In this document: positions 21,381 through 32,193 of the stretch, one piece after another | How positions within the stretch are numbered: the first letter of the stretch is position 1 | Layout of the letters: each line of letters starts with the position of its first letter | Source: Molossus alvarezi | Lineage: Eukaryota; Chordata; Mammalia; Chiroptera; Molossidae | Direction: 5' to 3' | DNA length: 64,000 bases | Assembly (NCBI GenBank): GCA_037176705.1 | Contig: CM073905.1 | Location: forward strand, 32,520,986-32,584,985 | Notes under the pieces: generated by a model | Told to the model about the DNA's origin: nothing | Database searches by the model: none | Seen by the model: only the letters and a program-made list of their open reading frames with translations | Made by a program: the position numbers and the translations under genes

Positions 21381-21858
21381 GAGGGACTGTGGGGCGGAGG
21401 AGGGTCCAGGGACCGAGGCTCAGCAGGGCAGAAGGAAGGCAACCTCAATCCCAAGAGGGGAGAGGACTGTGAGGTGGAGGAAGGCCCAGGGACCGAGGCT
21501 CAGCAGGGCAGAGGGAGGGCAACCTCAATCCCAAGAGAGGAGAGGACTGTGAGGTGGAGGAAGGCCCAGGGACTGAGGCTCAGCAGGGCAGAGGGAGGGC
21601 AACCTCAATCCCAAGAGGGGAGGGGACTGTGAGGTGGAGGAAGGCCCAGGGACCGAGGCTCAGCAGGGCAGAAGGAAGGCAACCTCAATCCCAAGAGGGG
21701 AGAGGGACTGTGAGGCGGAGGAAGGTCCAGGGGACCCAGGCTCAGCAGGGCAGAGGGAGGGCAACCTCAATCCCAAGAGGGGAGGGTACTGTGAGGTGGA
21801 GGAAGGTCCAGGGGCCCAGGATCAGCAAGGTGGGGGAGGGCAACCACAATCCCTTGAG
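21381..21858. repeat. Minisatellite: about six copies of an 80-bp unit
   Basis: Units begin near 21381, 21461, 21541, 21621, 21701 and 21783. Each runs 'gaggactgtgaggtggagga' ... 'gaggctcagcagggcag' ... 'ggcaacctcaatcccaagag'. The first four spacings are exactly 80 bp; later units gain 1-2 bp; the last is truncated and diverged. The plus strand is strongly purine-rich. Because 80 is not a multiple of 3, the open frames across it rotate phase each unit, which argues against coding. Confidence 0.95.
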
Positions 21859-21958
21859 TTTCTACCAGTGAGTAACCCTGTTTTTATCCTCTTTGAATTT
21901 ACTTTAAAAGAACTTTGCAGAATTAAGTGGTGTATAGTTTCAAAAACTATGACTTTCT

Positions 21959-22196
21959 TTTTTTTTAATCCTTACTTGAGGACATTTTTGCATTTATCTT
22001 CAGATAGAGTGGGAAGGAGAGAGGAGGGAAGAGAGAGAGAGAAACAATGATGTGAGAGAGACACATCGACTGATTGCCACCCACACGACCCCAACTGGGC
22101 TGGGGACAAACTGCAACCGGGGTACGTGCCCTTGGCGGGAACCGAACCCGGTCCGCGGACCGATGCTCTAAACGCTGAGCCAAACCAGCCAGGGCT
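21959..22196 (-). repeat. VES-type bat SINE (gaggat-tail subtype)
   Basis: 'aatccttacttgaggacatt', purine run, 'gatgtgagagagacacatcg', 'ggcgggaaccgaacccggtc' and 'gctgagccaaaccagccagg'. Flanks 'ctatgactttcttt' (from 21948) and 'ctataacttctttt' (from 22195) are a degraded target-site duplication. Confidence 0.95.
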
Positions 22197-22334
22197 ATAA
22201 CTTCTTTTGATTAAAATGTATAAATAGAAGTATATTAAGGTTTCTCCTATCACAAATACCAGGGTTGGTTTCAAGAATCAGAAATGTCTACCCCCTAAAG
22301 ATAGCAATTGCTTACTTTAAGAAAAGAGAGGTAT

Positions 22335-22795
22335 ACATTAGACTGACTAAAGCCCCCAACATATCCACGTCCTAATTCCGAGGACCTGTGACTGTTGCCT
22401 TAAGGGCCGGAGGGGCCTCTGCTGGTGTGACTAAATGAAGGCCCTTGAGATGGAGAGGTTAGCCTTGGTGATCCGGGTGGACCCTAAATGTAACCACAGT
22501 GTCTGTGGAAGGAGGAGGCAGAGGGAGATTTGACTCCAGAAGAGGAGCTGATGTGACGACTGAAGCAGACGCAGGAGTGATGCAGCCACCGAAAGCTGGA
22601 AGAGACGAGAAACAGCCTCTGCTGAAGCTTCAAGAAGGATCAGCCCTGCTGACACCTTGATGTTAGCCCCTCTGAGTCATTTTGGACTTCTGGCCTCCAG
22701 TACTGAAAGATCATAAACGTCTGTTGCTTTAAGCCACTAAATTCCAGGCAATGTGTTACAACAGCACTAGGAAACGGATACATTGTATATGTATG
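22335..22795 (+). mobile_element. Solo LTR, MLT1-type MaLR
   Basis: 'atatccacgtcctaattccg', 'gtgatccgggtggaccctaa', 'tgctgacaccttgatgttag', 'ccattttggacttct'-like text, 'cttctggcctccagtactga', 'ttgctttaagccactaaatt' and the terminal 'gcactaggaaacggataca' give the full LTR order including the polyadenylation-side end. No internal genes. Confidence 0.83.
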
Positions 22796-22834
22796 TAGGG
22801 CTGTACCGGGAGTAGAATGATGCCTCTGGGTGCG

Positions 22835-23045
22835 TCCAAGTTCAGCTTCTACCACTAAGCAGCTAGGAGACCTTGGACAAGCAACTCTACCTCTGTCTCG
22901 GTTTCCTCATCTGAGAAAATGGCATAATAATAATAGTAACCACCTCATTGCGGTGTTGTAAGGATTAAATGAGATTGTACATGAAAGAGCCTAGACCAGA
23001 GCCCAGCATGCAGTAAACCCTCAGTGATACGGTGCTGTTTATTCG
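22835..23045 (+). repeat. MIR SINE, nearly full length
   Basis: 'agaccttggacaagcaactc', 'tcggtttcctcatctgagaa', 'gtgttgtaaggattaaatga' and 'agcatgcagtaaaccctcag' in order. Confidence 0.88.
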
Positions 23046-23224
23046 TTTAATTATTACCTCATAATACCACACAGCCATCACCAATCATGTTCACTTTTTA
23101 AACGCTAAACATTAGTTTTGACATGTTTAAGTGGAAGCGTGGGTTAGAAATGGGCAGTGATGCAGAGAAAATACATCTCCAGGGGAAAGAGCTGCTTCCT
23201 CCGGGAGATGACATGATGATCTTT

Positions 23225-23325
23225 CTCTGCTAAAAAAAAAACATTGTGGGAAAATACACATAACATAAAACGGACCATTTTAACCATTTTAAAGTGAACA
23301 GTTCAGTAATGTCAAGTACCTCCTC
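23225..23325 (+). repeat. L1 3' UTR fragment
   Basis: 'aaaatacacataacataaaa' and 'ttaaccattttaaagtgaac' 'agttcagtaatgtcaagtac' match the old L1 3' UTR segment containing 'accattttaagtgtacagttcagt'. Confidence 0.6.
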
Positions 23326-23539
23326 CTCTTTTGTCCTTTGTGTCTACTTTCTACTTTGTTTTTTTTTTTTTTTCGCAATGAACACAAATTGTTTTAGTTA
23401 ACATATTGCAACAAAATGCATTTTAATACAATTTTGAAGCAGAAGAAATGGCGAATAAAAGAGACAGAAAAAGACAAGATTAGGTTAGGTGACTGTATTT
23501 GCATCATGTGAGCTGGCCATCATCCATACAACAAAAAGA

Positions 23540-23716
23540 TTTACAGATCAATTTAAAAAGACAAAAGCTGGTGATGGAAGATTTGACTTTGGGTGGTGGG
23601 CACGCGAGCAAAATACAGGAAATGTATCCTAGAAGTATACACGTGAAGCCCACTTTATTTTATTAACCAATGTCATCCCACTATATTTAATATGATTTAA
23701 AAAAAAAAAAAAAACC
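23540..23716 (+). repeat. L1 3' end with poly(A), lineage-specific
   Basis: 'gtgatggaagatttgacttt' 'gggtggtgggcacgcg', 'tcctagaagtatacacgtga' and 'taaccaatgtcatcccacta' are typical of the 3' ends of Laurasiatherian L1s. A run of about 16 A (23699-23714) closes it. Confidence 0.55.
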
Positions 23717-23905
23717 TCAGAGGGATGGGGAGTCGGGGTTGGGGGAGAAGAGATAAACCAAAGAACTTATGTGCGTATTTGCACAACCGATGGACACAGA
23801 CATTAGTCTGTGGAAAGCAGGGGTGTGGGTGTGGGAATGAGGAGGAGGGGATCAATGGAGGAAAAAGGGGAGACGTCTGTAATACTTTCAACAATAGTTT
23901 ACAAA
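23717..23905 (+). repeat. L1 3' end, bat-type, second copy
   Basis: 'gggttgggggagaagagata', 'cgatggacacagacattagt' and 'ctgtaatactttcaacaata' resemble the 3' end of microbat L1s. It directly follows another L1 3' end, so two L1 tails are stacked in the same orientation. Confidence 0.45.
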
Positions 23906-24145
23906 AAGAAAGCAAATTACAGAACAGTAAATACAGTGTAATACTATTTATATAAAAGAAAACATTATTTCTATAGTTGTATAAACATACACACGTCTCC
24001 AACTCTGGCTAAGAGGTGCCCTCACCTTGGAAGGAGGCTGAGCCTGAGATGTTCCAAAGGGAACTTTAGGTTTATCCGTGTACTTGGGATTTTTTAACAA
24101 TGCATTCTTGTACCATTTGTTAAATTTAAAACAAGCTACATTTAA
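23906..24145 (+). repeat. Possible older L1M 3' UTR fragment
   Basis: 'gcaaattacagaacagtaaa' 'tacagtgtaatactatttat' resembles the 3' UTR of an old L1M subfamily. Weak. A further trace of the same type may lie at 24830-25010 ('ggactttttttttttttt' to 'aaaaatttacaatgcacata'). Confidence 0.35.
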
Positions 24146-26044
24146 AATATATATATATGGTGATGATACATTTTGATTTAAGAAGCGAAAAACAAAACAG
24201 GAATTTGAAATTAAAAAGACAAAAGCTGATAGAAACAGATGGATACAAATATGAACAGTCAGTAAACGATGAAGCAATGCTCCATCTCGTTAGAAATGAA
24301 GGAAATGAATCGGAACGGGCCGCCCATTGGCAGACACTTCAGAACGCTTCCAGCCACTGCTGAGGGAGCTTGAGTTCTTTCCTCCTCACCCTCTCTCCCA
24401 GGAGAACTGGGGGCTTCACACCCTGCCAGGGAGCTGCCGCTTTGGCCAGGCCACCTTCCCAATTCTCTTGGCGAGGCGGTTCACTTCTAGAAAGCTGTTC
24501 GGAAGAACTGCCCGCGTGCAGACGGAGGGACGTCCGCCGGCTCCGCTGCGGCACGTTTGCACAGACACCCTTTGGGGAGCACCCCGAAAGTCGGTCCGCT
24601 GCGGATCGCTTGAAGGACTAATGGCCTCTTCGTGTTTTGGGAGATGAAGTACGTCTAAAATACGAGACTGAGATACAGCTCCTGACCTGGACAGATGCCT
24701 CTGGTGTTAACGAGGGGGAAACGCAAATACCAGGACAATGAGCGTGGTATGTGCCCGGCTGCCCTGGAAAAGAAAAATCACACAAATGTGCGTGCTTGCG
24801 CATTTGAAGATGTCCATTACGAGTTACCCCAAATGCTAACAGGATATATCTACAGATGGGGGAGTTGGATTTTCACAGAGAATGAAAAGGGACTTTTTTT
24901 TTTTTTTACTTTATTCTTTCTAGATTATCTGGATTTCTTTAAAAAATTTACAATGCACATAGTAATTCTACGGTACATAAAAATTAAAGGTAAAAAACAC
25001 AAGATCTTCTGTCAACGGGGAGTTTTAGCATCGCTGTGCATGTTCAGGTGACCTTGGAGCAGGCGCAGCTGATGCGCGGTCTCCCCGAAGGGGTCAAGGA
25101 TGCACGCAGACAGGCTGGGCCGGACTCTCGCAGACCGATAACTATTCATCTTGGTCTCAAAGTCAGGAAGTTACTTCCACCACCTCTCTCAATAACTCAT
25201 TCCGGGGCTTAATAACCTTTCCTTGCAGGAAGTTCTTCCTCTCATCACAGCTAAGTCCTTCCTGCTGCCCTGTCATTCCTAATGAATGGGTCTCCTTTCC
25301 CTCCCCACTGTTGGAGTCAAGGGCCACGCATGGGGAACAGGACAGGGACCGTGCCGATCCAGGCCAGCTTGTCACTCTGCCCCACACAGTGGCAGTGCTC
25401 TTAGGACCTTGGTACGGCGGTGACCGTGACCATCCCTGACAGCCAGAGACTGCCGAGGCTTCGCAGTCCAGCCCCAGGGGTCCCCAAGGACCCGCAGTCT
25501 GCCCACTGGATGCTGCGCTCTGTGTAAACTCGGCCTCCCTGGCCTCCTTCCTGCCATATTTCATGCATCCTGAGGCTCACTCGGGCCAAGATTTACGGAA
25601 TTCATATCCTTTTGAGCTGGAGGAAAAGGGGGAACTCGAGATTTACTGTCCTCCTAGGAAAAGCTAGGAAGACAGGGACCCAGGAGCTTGAGGGGTCTAG
25701 AGAGGTGAGTTGGAGAGACAAGCACTGTGTGATCACAGCCTCATCAAGGTGGAGCCTGCAATTCTGCCGTCTCTGCCAGGACGCTCGTTCCTGCCGGAGC
25801 CCTCCCTCCTCACTAGAGGGTGGGGTGCAGGACCAGGGTCTACAGATGGCGGAAGAGCAGTAAGACAGAGCTCCTGCTATCCATCAACTCGGGATCCCTG
25901 GAGAGGGGCACACAGGTACCTCAGGAACGGCAGTCCAGCAGAGAGGTGCAGACTCCTCTCGGGCACTGATGGAACACGTATCCTTGGAAGCCGGCGGAGT
26001 CCTCCTCTGTGGCTCGCTGGTGGGGAGATGGAGGATCATCATTT
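24146..26044. other. No gene recognised; mostly unique
   Basis: Includes a small CpG-containing patch at about 24480-24610 ('gacgtccgccggctccgctg') and sequence at 25160-25290 ('aggaagttcttcctctcatc') that resembles an ancient repeat I cannot name. Frames up to 133 codons show no domain. Confidence 0.4.
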
Positions 26045-26130
26045 CAACCTTGCTGGGTCTTAGTTTCCTTATCTGTAAACTGGGGTCGATCACTGCACTT
26101 TCTTTGTAGGGATCAGGTATGAATTTTAAG
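26045..26130 (+). repeat. MIR SINE fragment
   Basis: 'ccttgctgggtcttagtttc' 'cttatctgtaaactggggtc' is the MIR core. A second, better MIR follows in the same orientation. Confidence 0.55.
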
Positions 26131-26139
26131 GGAATGAGC

Positions 26140-26355
26140 CTGTGAAGGACTCTGGCACCAGACTGTCTAGGTTTAATTCACAGCACTGCGACTCACCAGC
26201 TGTGTGACCTTAGATTGGTCACTTAACTTCTCTGTGTCTCAGTTGTCACCCCTGGAAAATGGGAATGACTATAGGAACAGCACCACCTCACAGAGCTAAC
26301 ATGAGCTACTATATATGAGGTGCGTAAAATCATGTCTGGACCGTGATAATTACCA
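26140..26355 (+). repeat. MIR SINE, nearly full length
   Basis: 'gactctggcaccagactgtc', 'accagctgtgtgaccttaga', 'ttctctgtgtctcagttgtc' and 'aaaatgggaatgactatagg' match MIR from near its start to the tail. Confidence 0.88.
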
Positions 26356-26827
26356 TATGGGGTTGTCACAGTGACTGTGCATGGAAGGAAACTCTGGGAG
26401 TGTGAAGTGGCATCGGTAATTCTGATGACATCAAACTGGGCATTAAATCACCTGGCTGAATGGGTTCATCGCTCAGGTATATACAAGCACGAAAATTCAC
26501 TGCAACTCAGTAACACGTGTTTATGGTGAACACATTTCAGCTCCACAAAAAATGAAAAAACATCATAATTGTTAAATAAAAATAAGTTATCAGGTCTATA
26601 GTCAGATTGCTTAGATATGTACCCCAGATCTTCGGCCAACCAACTAGCTGACTGTGGCCAAGTTCCAAGATTGTGTGTCCGAGTCTGGAGAATAGACAGC
26701 AAGTTAGTCTCTACTTCACAGCAGGGGTTCAGTGAGCACATGCTCTGTGCTAACACACCTGATGACTACTGTGCACTCAATATTGTTATAATTTTACTGG
26801 CAAAATTAATGATCTGGAGTTGGTGTC

Positions 26828-26921
26828 TCAAGTTTGCCAATAGCTCTACCACTTCCTGGTAGTGTGGCCTTGGACAGTCATGACTCCTTAGCCTCCTATT
26901 CTTTATTACTGCATTTTCACA
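26828..26921 (+). repeat. MIR SINE fragment
   Basis: 'agctctaccacttcctggta' 'gtgtggccttggacagtcat' matches the MIR 5'-middle. A weaker antisense MIR trace lies just upstream (about 26720-26800, 'tcagtgagcacatgctctgt'). Confidence 0.6.
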
Positions 26922-27830
26922 TGCGATTATCATTATCATTATCATTGCCATTATCTTCCAAGCAACATCAGTATCATCATCGTTGTCAACATCATCACCA
27001 CCACCACCACCATCACCACCACCACCACCATCATCATCATCACCACCACCACCATCACCACCACCACCATCACCACCACCACCACCACCATCATCATCAT
27101 CACTATTCCAACCACCATCACCACCACCACCACCACCATCATCATCATCACCATTCCAACCACCACCATCATCATCACCACCACTACCATCATTATCACC
27201 ACCACCACCACCATTATCATCATCACCATTCCAACCACCACCACCACCATCACCACCACCATCACCATCACCACCACCACCATCATCACCACCACCACCA
27301 TCACCACCACCACCATCACCACCACCACCACCACCATCATCATCATCACCATTCCAACCACCACCATCATCATCATCACCACCACCATCATTATCATCAC
27401 CATTACCACCATCACCACCACCATCACCACCACCATCATCATCACCACCACCACCATCACCACCACCACCATCATCATCACCATTACCACCATCACCACC
27501 ACCATCACACCACCATCATCATCACCACCACCACCATCACCACCACCACCATCATAATCACCACCACCATCATCATCATCATCACCATTCCAACCACCAC
27601 CACCACCATCATCATCATCACCATTCCAACCACCACCACCACCACCATCATCATCACCACCACCATCATTATCATTACCACCACCACCACCATCATAACC
27701 ACCACCATCATCATCATCATCACCATTCCAACCACCACCACCACCATCATCATCACCACCACCACCACCACCACCACCACCACCATCATCTACAACAATA
27801 TCAACATCCAACATCATAATCATTGTCATT
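26922..27830. repeat. 0.9-kb CAC/CAT trinucleotide array
   Basis: Continuous CAC and CAT (plus strand) triplets with seven interspersed 'attccaacc' motifs starting near 27105, 27153, 27228, 27351, 27587, 27623 and 27725. The phase is constant until about 27505, where 'atcacaccacc' marks loss of one base. This shift explains why the plus-strand poly-His frame (26834-27847) turns into Thr/Ile. The minus-strand Gly/Val/Asp frames are artefacts too. It arises at the 3' end of a MIR whose flank is already 'attatcattatc'. Confidence 0.97.
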
Positions 27831-28264
27831 GGCCAGGAGGAAGTTAGTCCAGGTTCATGATGCTTCACCAAGATAGTACCAGGTGAAGATATGAAAGACT
27901 GAGCAGGGAAAACCAGAGCGGGAATGAAGGACCCCATCCACCTTGCCATGCCTTTTTCCCCACACAAGTTATAGCCATTTCTTTATACTTAAGTCAAAAT
28001 GAGCCAAGGAGGGACAACCAAGAAGAACAAGTCCTCTGAACAGCCCTAGAAATAGGGCGAGATGTACCACATCTCCTTTCTCCCGTAGAGGGATTCTCAA
28101 GACCCATTTACCCACTCAGGATTCCCCTGAGAGAATCCAGGGGTCCCAGACACCTCTGCTCCGTAACCTCATCTCACACACCTCCTAAACTGAGACCAGC
28201 TTAAGTCTCAGCAAAGGTCAAAGAGATTAGGTCTTCATGGTCATCATGAGACAATAACAACCAT
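27831..28264. other. Unique sequence
   Basis: No gene or named repeat recognised. Confidence 0.4.
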
Positions 28265-28344
28265 TGATGTGGCTATCCAGTGCTAAGAACTGTGCCTGGT
28301 ATACAGTAGGTGCTCAGTAAATAGTTGTTAAATAAATAAATGAT
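28265..28344 (+). repeat. L2/MIR-type 3' tail fragment
   Basis: 'agaactgtgcctggtataca' 'gtaggtgctcagtaaatagt' 'tgttaaataaataaatg' is the terminal signature shared by L2 and related elements. Confidence 0.65.
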
Positions 28345-28600
28345 TTGGGCTTTCATTTATTGAGCACTTATTTTGTATCAGATAATAGGATAAGCATCGC
28401 ACACACATGGTCTGAAGTAAGCCCCCCAAACACCCCATGAGTAGCTTTCTATCACTATGTCCATATTATAGATAAGGAGGTTAGGTCTCAGAGAGGTGAG
28501 GCATGTGTCCATGGTCACACAGCCAGAGAGGGGCAGAGTCGGCCTTCAACCCAAGTCAACACTGATTTCCAAGCTGGTGCCTTGTCATCCGCATCCTGGC
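28345..28600 (-). repeat. MIR SINE, nearly full length
   Basis: 'tttattgagcacttattttg', 'ggaggttaggtctcagagag', 'tggtcacacagccagagagg' and 'ccttcaacccaagtcaacac' are antisense MIR in the right order. Confidence 0.88.
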
Positions 28601-29094
28601 CTCTCACATGACTTCTGTTTTGTGAGTTCATTCTGCTGTCCACCCGCCACCCCCACCCACCAACCCAGCACTCACCCAAGTGTCTTGACCCTACCAGACA
28701 TACCGGGGACTTTCAGTAACTGCCCATTGAACGAATGAACAAATGTCACACACCATCTGCTGAAGTCTCCCTGGGAACATACATCTTTTTCAACTTTCTA
28801 ACGAGTTGAAGCGTCTTTCCTCCTGGCTCCCTTGGGTCTCTTAAAACTCCGGGAGGATGCGGCAGCCCTGAAGCTGGCCCCTGTCCCCGAGCCGGCAATC
28901 AATGGGAGATTAACATCCACCAGCTACACAACACAGCGATTACGCTTCCTCTTTCGCCGGCAGTCCCCGGATCCATAATGTTTTCTTCATGTGACCCCAA
29001 ACAAAGTCATTTCATGGTCATGGTCTCCATTTTCGCACCTGCCCTGTCTCCTTCTCAGGGTTACGGGAGGCCAAAATGGGCAAGTTGATGAAGA
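28601..29094. other. No gene recognised
   Basis: Unique. The end of the first part ('attgaacgaatgaacaaatg', about 28726) may be an L2 tail. The block around 28890-28990 is AT-rich and repeat-free. Confidence 0.35.
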
Positions 29095-29235
29095 GAGGAA
29101 GGCTGGTATCAGAGGATCACAGTTCAAATCCCAACTCTGTCCTTGATCTGCCTTGTGACCTTGAGCAAGAGAACCTTCCAGAGTCTCCACTTTTGCATCT
29201 CCATAAGGTAACTATTAAGATGTTACTATATCTAA
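29095..29235 (+). repeat. MIR SINE
   Basis: 'atcacagttcaaatcccaac' 'tctgtccttgatctgccttg' 'tgaccttgagcaagag' shows MIR from the box-B side into the core. Confidence 0.72.
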
Positions 29236-29569
29236 TGTTAATAATAAGTGCCATTAATAGGTTATTGTGGCAACCTAGGACTCCGTCAGGGACATATTAT
29301 GTATTAAATAAATGGAAACTATTCCCATTCTGTTTTATTCCAAGACTTCATGGATTTATGCTTTTGTTTTATTCAGTAAAACAGGAGACTTGGCCACCTG
29401 AACTGGGGACGGTGATTGTACGATACCGCTTGGTCTCAGAAACAATACATTAGAAAAAGCAGCGAGTCTTGGCACTAAGCATAGAGTATATTATTATTAT
29501 CACAATGAAGGTGAACGCACTTTGCCAACTATAAGACATGGAAACAAGGAAGGCAAAGAAAGTAACTAA

Positions 29570-29685
29570 CGTGGGTAGGCGGGCCTTACCTCTTCCTCTG
29601 ATGGGTCACAAAACAAAGACTCAGAGAAGTCAGTCCCCTGCCTCAGGTCACACAGCAAGTGCCTCTCGACTCTAGTTTTCATTTC
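29570..29685 (-). repeat. MIR SINE fragment
   Basis: 'acaaagactcagagaagtca' 'gtcccctgcctcaggtcaca' 'cagcaagtgcctctcgac' is the antisense MIR core. Confidence 0.68.
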
Positions 29686-30716
29686 GCTTGGTGTGACTGT
29701 GGTTCGGTTTTGTTTCGCGTTGTTTCACTTCCCTTCAGTGGATCGGATTTTACCCTCTCTCTTCTGCTTTCGCTTTGCCTGAATCTCCAGCTGCGTCCTG
29801 GTTCAACCCCGGCTCTAGAGAAATCGCCATCGCTTCTCTCGCTGTGGCCTGGGCCAGGGTTGACCTAAGCAATCGGAGGTGGTGGCCTTGGGGGACTCTG
29901 CTGAAAGGAATTGGAGTCCATGCCTGAGGCCAGCGGAAAGGCTGTCATTGTCACCGGTGGTGGCTGCCATGGGTGCGGCATGGCAGGGGGGCAGCGCCCG
30001 AGCCGGGCTTCGCTGTGTCTGAAGCAGGCATCTGAGCACGCTAACAGGAAGAGCTCGAAAGGGGTGGAGAAGGCCCGTGGCCATCAGCTGGCCCTTCCCC
30101 CGGCATGGACCCGGGAGAAGAAGGAGCCCGGGAGAGGGTGACCTTGAGGAAACACCTCAAGGAGATGGGTCCAGGGTCCGCCGAGCATCCCTTCTGCTCT
30201 GCCGTGACAGCCGCCCACCAATCCCAGGTGCTGGCCACGTACAGCTGTCCCCTCGGCACAGCCCTTCAGCAGAGGTCACCCTGAAGAGCCCGGCAGCCGC
30301 TTGTGGGCCCTGCTTCCCGATCTAGTCATGTCACCTCCTCCAACCAGCGTGGCCGGGCAGGCTCTGTCGGGGACACTGAAGTGTTTCGCCGGGGCACAGA
30401 CTCCCGGAGGGAGTTGCTTTCCTTCTGCCATCTTCCAGGCTTGCCTGTGTTTACTCCATTCGCGAAGTGGCTTCCTGTTTTAAAGAGGAACGAGCTTTTA
30501 AAGGGTTATAAATGCAATTCAAAAGGCTTTTTGGACATCAAATAGCTCGTAAAAAAAAAAAAAAAAGGAACATTTAGACAATTTCAACATAAATGAATGA
30601 AAAGTATACAGTGCGGACCTCTTCTGTTGCCCCAAAAATGCTGGCACCAGAGGAAAGAAGCAGCAAGTGGCTTGGGTCTCGCTGTGTCTGGGGCTTATGT
30701 TGCCAAAGTTCAAAAA
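29686..30716. other. No gene recognised; unique sequence
   Basis: GC-moderate DNA with overlapping short frames on both strands. A 16-17 bp A run lies at about 30550-30566. No repeat named. Confidence 0.4.
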
Positions 30717-30897
30717 TGTCGACCCAGGCACCAAGAGGTCGCCGGTTCGATTCCTGTCAGGGCGCAAGCCCATGTTGTGGACCCGATCCCCAGTAGGGGG
30801 CGTGCAGGGGGCGGCCAATCGATGGTCTCTCTCATCGATGTTTCTCTCTTTCCCTCTCCTTTCCTCTCTCTCTAAAATCAATAAAGAAAAAAAAGGT
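30717..30897 (+). repeat. VES-type bat SINE, 5'-truncated
   Basis: 'tgtcgacccaggcaccaaga', 'ggttcgattcctgtcagggc', 'gatccccagtagggggcgtg', 'gatggtctctctcatcgatg' and the tail 'ctaaaatcaataaag'. Box A is lost. 'aaaatcaataaa' subtype. Confidence 0.92.
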
Positions 30898-31074
30898 AGC
30901 TTTAATGCAGACCGGAGAAGAGCTGAGCAGAGAGGTTGTCTTGTATTAAACCAACTATAAAAAGAAAAGAAAAAAGGTTTCCGTAGAGATTTTTAAAAGT
31001 CTGTGCTGACCGTCCTGCTGATGTCACCGTCTGTCACAGGTTCCAGTCTGTTCTTCTGGAGAGGTCGCTTCGTC

Positions 31075-31255
31075 TGGGCACTGCTGTCATTGGGACCAGG
31101 CGATTCTTCGTGGTGGGGGCCACGCGGGGCATCATAGGGTGTTGAGCAGCATCCCTGAGACGCACTCGGTGCCTTCTCCTCAGCTGTGACCACCAAAAAT
31201 GCCAAGCGTCCCCTGGCGTGCAAAACTGCCCCCTCCCGTTGAAAACGACGTTATA
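31075..31255. mobile_element. MER20 (hAT-Charlie MITE)
   Basis: 'accaggcgattcttcgtggt' 'gggggccacgcggggcatca', 'gttgagcagcatccctgaga', 'agctgtgaccaccaaaaatg' and 'aagcgtcccctggcgtgcaa' reproduce MER20 order over about 180 bp, ending 'cccgttgaaaac'. Non-coding. Confidence 0.8.
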
Positions 31256-31654
31256 GAGAGTCCGGCTCATTTCTCTAGAGTGCTCCCCAGTCGATAATGC
31301 TAACGCGAGCATGGGAACAGGTGACTGAGTGAGCTGTAGGGTCAGGAAACCAAACGAACTTCTAATAAGAAAGTTAAAATCAAATAATTGAGTTTCTGCC
31401 TTTCTATGAAAGATATATGCACATTCTTATTTGCAATATGATACCCTTCCCACTTGAGTAATGTTGAGGCCACGTAGCCAACCCACACGCATGTCTGAAT
31501 CACAGCAGGGGTCCTGAAATGAGCTAACCTACCTCCATGGAGCCCAAGAAGGTCACGGAGGCCACGCACTGAAGGTCTTCACTCAGGCCTCGCTGTGAGC
31601 CTCAGGCATTGTGTGGATCCAAAAATGTAATCAGGATGAACTACTTAGTTCAAA
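31256..31654. other. No gene recognised; unique sequence
   Basis: AT-rich in the middle ('aaaatcaaataattgag'); no repeat named. Confidence 0.4.
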
Positions 31655-31668
31655 AGCAACACGTTGTG

Positions 31669-31910
31669 GCCCTGGCCAGTTTGGCTCAGCGGGTAGAGCA
31701 TCAGACCTTGGACCGGAGAGTCCTGGGTTCGGTTCCCGCTAAGGGCGCGTACCTCTGTTGCTGTTTGTCCCCGGCCCTGGTTGGGGTCATGTGGGTGGCA
31801 ACCACTCAATGTGTCTCTCTCACATTGATGATTCTCTCTCTCTTCCTCCCTCTCTCCCTCTTGCTCTGTCTGAAGGTAAATGCAAAAATGTCCTCGGGTG
31901 AGGATAAAAA
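31669..31910 (+). repeat. VES-type bat SINE (outer element of a nested pair)
   Basis: Full-length: 'gccctggccagtttggctca', 'gggttcggttcccgctaagg', 'tgtccccggccctggttggg', CT-rich run, 'gtcctcgggtgaggataaaa'. Its tail is continued after the inner SINE at about 32164-32185. Outer duplication 'agcaacacgttgtg' (31655-31668) and 'agcaacactttgtg' (32186-32199), one mismatch. Confidence 0.96.
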
Positions 31911-32163
31911 TTTTTTTTGTTTTTTTCCTCACCCGAGGATATTTTTCCATTTTTTGTACAGATAGAGTGGGAGGGAGAGAGAGGAAGGGAGAGAGAGAGA
32001 GAAACATCCACATGAAGGGACACATTGAGTGGCTGCCACCCGCACGACCAACCAGGGCCGGGGACAAACTGCAACCGAAGTACGTGCCCTTAGCGGGAAC
32101 CGAACCCGGGTCTCTCTGGACCGCAGGCCGACGCTCTAACCGCTGAGCCAAACTGGCCAGGGC
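31911..32163 (-). repeat. VES-type bat SINE (inner element, inserted into the tail of another VES)
   Basis: Full-length, young subtype: 'cctcacccgaggatattttt', 'gtacagatagagtgggaggg', 'catgaagggacacattgag', 'cgggaaccgaacccgggtc', 'gctgagccaaactggccagg'. It is flanked by 'aggataaaaattttt' (31901) and 'aggataaaaaattttt' (32164), the duplicated tail of the outer SINE. The two form a tail-to-tail inverted pair. Confidence 0.97.
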
Positions 32164-32193
32164 AGGATAAAAAATTTTTAAAAAGAGCAACAC

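Noticed and set aside
21381..21858. CRISPR-like array
   Set aside because: Repeats are adjacent 80-bp units with no unique spacers, and the window is mammalian. It is a minisatellite.
21554..22050. 105- and 138-codon frames with repeated Gly/Gln/Arg-rich units
   Set aside because: They translate the minisatellite; the 80-bp unit shifts phase each copy, so the product is not a true protein repeat.
26834..27847. 337-codon poly-histidine frame (and 338-codon Gly/Val/Asp-rich frame on the other strand)
   Set aside because: It is a translation of the CAC/CAT array. The phase changes at the one-base slip near 27506 and there is no conserved flanking coding sequence.
31645..32193. 182-codon minus-strand frame
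   Set aside because: Lies almost wholly in two VES SINEs; similar frames recur at every other VES copy.
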